From: Clostridia bacterium
Lineage (GTDB): Bacteria; Bacillota; Clostridia; Oscillospirales; CAG-272
Direction: 5' to 3'
Length of the DNA stretch: 64,000 nt
Assembly: GCA_017473085.1 (NCBI GenBank)
Contig: JAFUNF010000021.1
Coordinates: forward strand, 62,001-126,000
Positions within the stretch are counted from its first letter, which is position 1. The number at the start of each line of letters is the position of its first letter. Shown here in pieces: positions 62,681-64,000 of this stretch. The notes under the pieces were generated by a model. That model was given only the letters and a program-made list of their open reading frames with translations, had not been told where the DNA came from and ran no database searches. The position numbers and the translations under genes are program-made.

Positions 62681-64000
62681 ATGGATAATCTTGAATTGAA
62701 CAAATATATTTATAATTATCTAACCAATGATAAGACAAATAGTGCCATTATGCTTACGGCAGATTGGGGAACAGGCAAAAGCTATTATGTAAAGAACGAG
62801 TTGGTTCCATACATAGAAAGCAATAAAGGTAGTTGCATAGTTGTTTCATTGTATGGGTTGGATAGTGTTAAAGAGATAAGCAAAAGCATCTATTTGGAAA
62901 TGCGTGCAAAAAAGCTAAAAAAGAAAACAGAGGCCATTTCTGCAGGAGCAATTTTAGCAAAGACCGTTCTAAAGGGTGTGACTAGCTATTTTGGAATTGA
63001 CATGAGCGTAAGTGAAAAAGACTTACAAAAGTTGTACGAATCAATTAATTTATCAAATAAGTTAATTGTTTTAGAAGATATAGAACGATCTAAAATTGAT
63101 ATCGTAGAGTTGCTAGGATATATTAACAGTTTAGTTGAACAAGATAGCGTAAAAGTTTTGTTGGTTGCCAATGAAAATGAAATCAAAAACAATTCGGAAG
63201 AAAACGAATACTCACGAATAAAAGAAAAAACTATCTCTGATACAATACAATTTTCTTGCGATTTTGATAAGGCAATAGAAAACATACTAAAATTGTTTGG
63301 TAACAGCTATTTAGATACTATTTTAAAGAAGATTAATGATAAGAACGAAAAAATCATTGTTACTGACATAAAGAATATTATGAAGACTGCAAAAAGCTTT
63401 AACCTTAGAGCTCTTATTTATGCTTGCCAAAAAACAGTGGACATGTTGAGTTGTTCAAACAAAATTTATGATAGTGATTTTGTGCAATTTTTACTCTGTG
63501 GGAATATAGCTTTTTCTCTTAGACTCAAAAAAGACGATAAAATAAAATGGGAGAGTGAGCAAGACTCTCCGACTAATTTGGGCACATACAATTTCCCTCT
63601 TTATAAAATGTGTTATGATTATATTAAAATTCAATCTATTAACGCAAGTGATATAGACAGAGAAGAGGGGGCCTTTGTAAAAAGAAAAAAAGCCGAAACG
63701 CGTCAAAAGAAAATAAAAGCAGAATTAGACATAGTTTATAGTTACTACTCAAAAGAAGAAAAAGAAGTAATAACTGCTGTTGGTAAAATTTTGCAAAACT
63801 TAAAAGAAGAAAAAGATATATCTATATATGAATATAGTAAGCTTGGCAACTATTTAATATCTTTAAAGCCTCATGTTGATTGTAAAGAAGAGGTTGAATG
63901 TTGTTTGAGTCAAATGATTGAAAACGTAGAATTGGTTGATGAGGACTTATCAAATCATATTGCTTATCACGATGGTATACAATTAGACACCAAAGAACAG
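62681..64000 (+). CDS. KAP-like P-loop NTPase, 3' end outside window
   Basis: ATG 62681 follows AAAGGAGAAAAA, and the frame stays open to the last base (440 codons seen). Walker A is ADWGTGKSYYV near residues 27-37. Walker B is KLIVLEDIERS near 127, whose D/E-I-E-R ending is characteristic of KAP-family NTPases. A sensor-like VLLVANENEI follows near 160 and then an extended helical region. No membrane hairpin is seen in the visible part, unlike membrane-type KAP proteins. It is co-transcribed with the PD-(D/E)XK protein 16 bases upstream and probably drives or gates it. AT content matches the preceding gene. Confidence 0.85.
   Translation, partial: MDNLELNKYIYNYLTNDKTNSAIMLTADWGTGKSYYVKNELVPYIESNKGSCIVVSLYGLDSVKEISKSIYLEMRAKKLKKKTEAISAGAILAKTVLKGVTSYFGIDMSVSEKDLQKLYESINLSNKLIVLEDIERSKIDIVELLGYINSLVEQDSVKVLLVANENEIKNNSEENEYSRIKEKTISDTIQFSCDFDKAIENILKLFGNSYLDTILKKINDKNEKIIVTDIKNIMKTAKSFNLRALIYACQKTVDMLSCSNKIYDSDFVQFLLCGNIAFSLRLKKDDKIKWESEQDSPTNLGTYNFPLYKMCYDYIKIQSINASDIDREEGAFVKRKKAETRQKKIKAELDIVYSYYSKEEKEVITAVGKILQNLKEEKDISIYEYSKLGNYLISLKPHVDCKEEVECCLSQMIENVELVDEDLSNHIAYHDGIQLDTKEQ

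Overview
The window looks like a chromosome segment of a low-GC Gram-positive anaerobe of class Clostridia, probably an uncultured gut lineage. The evidence is AT-rich coding with strong AGGAGG-type ribosome sites, textbook sigma-A promoters, lipobox lipoproteins, BclA-type collagen protein, superoxide reductase plus ferritin, and small DUF-type proteins typical of gut Clostridia. No rRNA, intact tRNA or CRISPR array was seen. Family assignments come from reading motifs, not from database searches.

Region 1 (1-19.2 kb) is one rightward operon of at least nine genes that enters from the left edge. It encodes two Cys-rich zinc-ribbon proteins, a 5-TM protein with a huge MBG/YDG-repeat ectodomain, another zinc-ribbon protein, a coiled-coil protein, an HExxH metallopeptidase-like protein, a 1537-residue UPF1-like SF1 helicase with a nuclease-like C-terminus, a small helical protein, and a Vps4/VAT-like AAA ATPase with a helical N-terminal domain. 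I know of no named system with this composition. The small helical protein next to the Vps4-like ATPase invites comparison with ESCRT-III/Vps4 (CdvB/CdvC). This is the best candidate for an undescribed system.

Region 2 (19.5-34.7 kb) has its own promoter and holds a MoxR / DUF58 / two-vWA (BatA-like) membrane cluster with a membrane protein in front and a lipoprotein behind. A separately promoted 1771-residue lipoprotein follows.

Region 3 (34.7-48.2 kb) is mixed metabolic and surface content: a GH106-like glycosidase, an ADP-ribosylglycohydrolase-fold protein, a parallel beta-helix protein with a GIY-YIG-like N-terminus and C-terminal PDZ, a collagen-like exosporium-type protein, a TIM-barrel glycosidase-like protein, a broken TetR gene, superoxide reductase and ferritin, another gene remnant, and an XRE regulator.

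Region 4 (48.2-52.8 kb) is a six-gene cassette (WG repeats, SEL1 repeats, a PD-(D/E)XK-like protein, unknowns) lying between two copies of a structured repeat built around tRNA 3'-end-like sequence, the picture expected of an integration hotspot.

Region 5 (53.1-64.0 kb) is an AT-rich defence-island-like segment: an AAA/DUF4143 ATPase under 33-bp-phased repeats, a winged-helix regulator with a BcgI-like restriction-modification pair, three small genes, a frameshifted HEPN-like gene, and a PD-(D/E)XK protein paired with a KAP-like P-loop NTPase that runs off the right edge.
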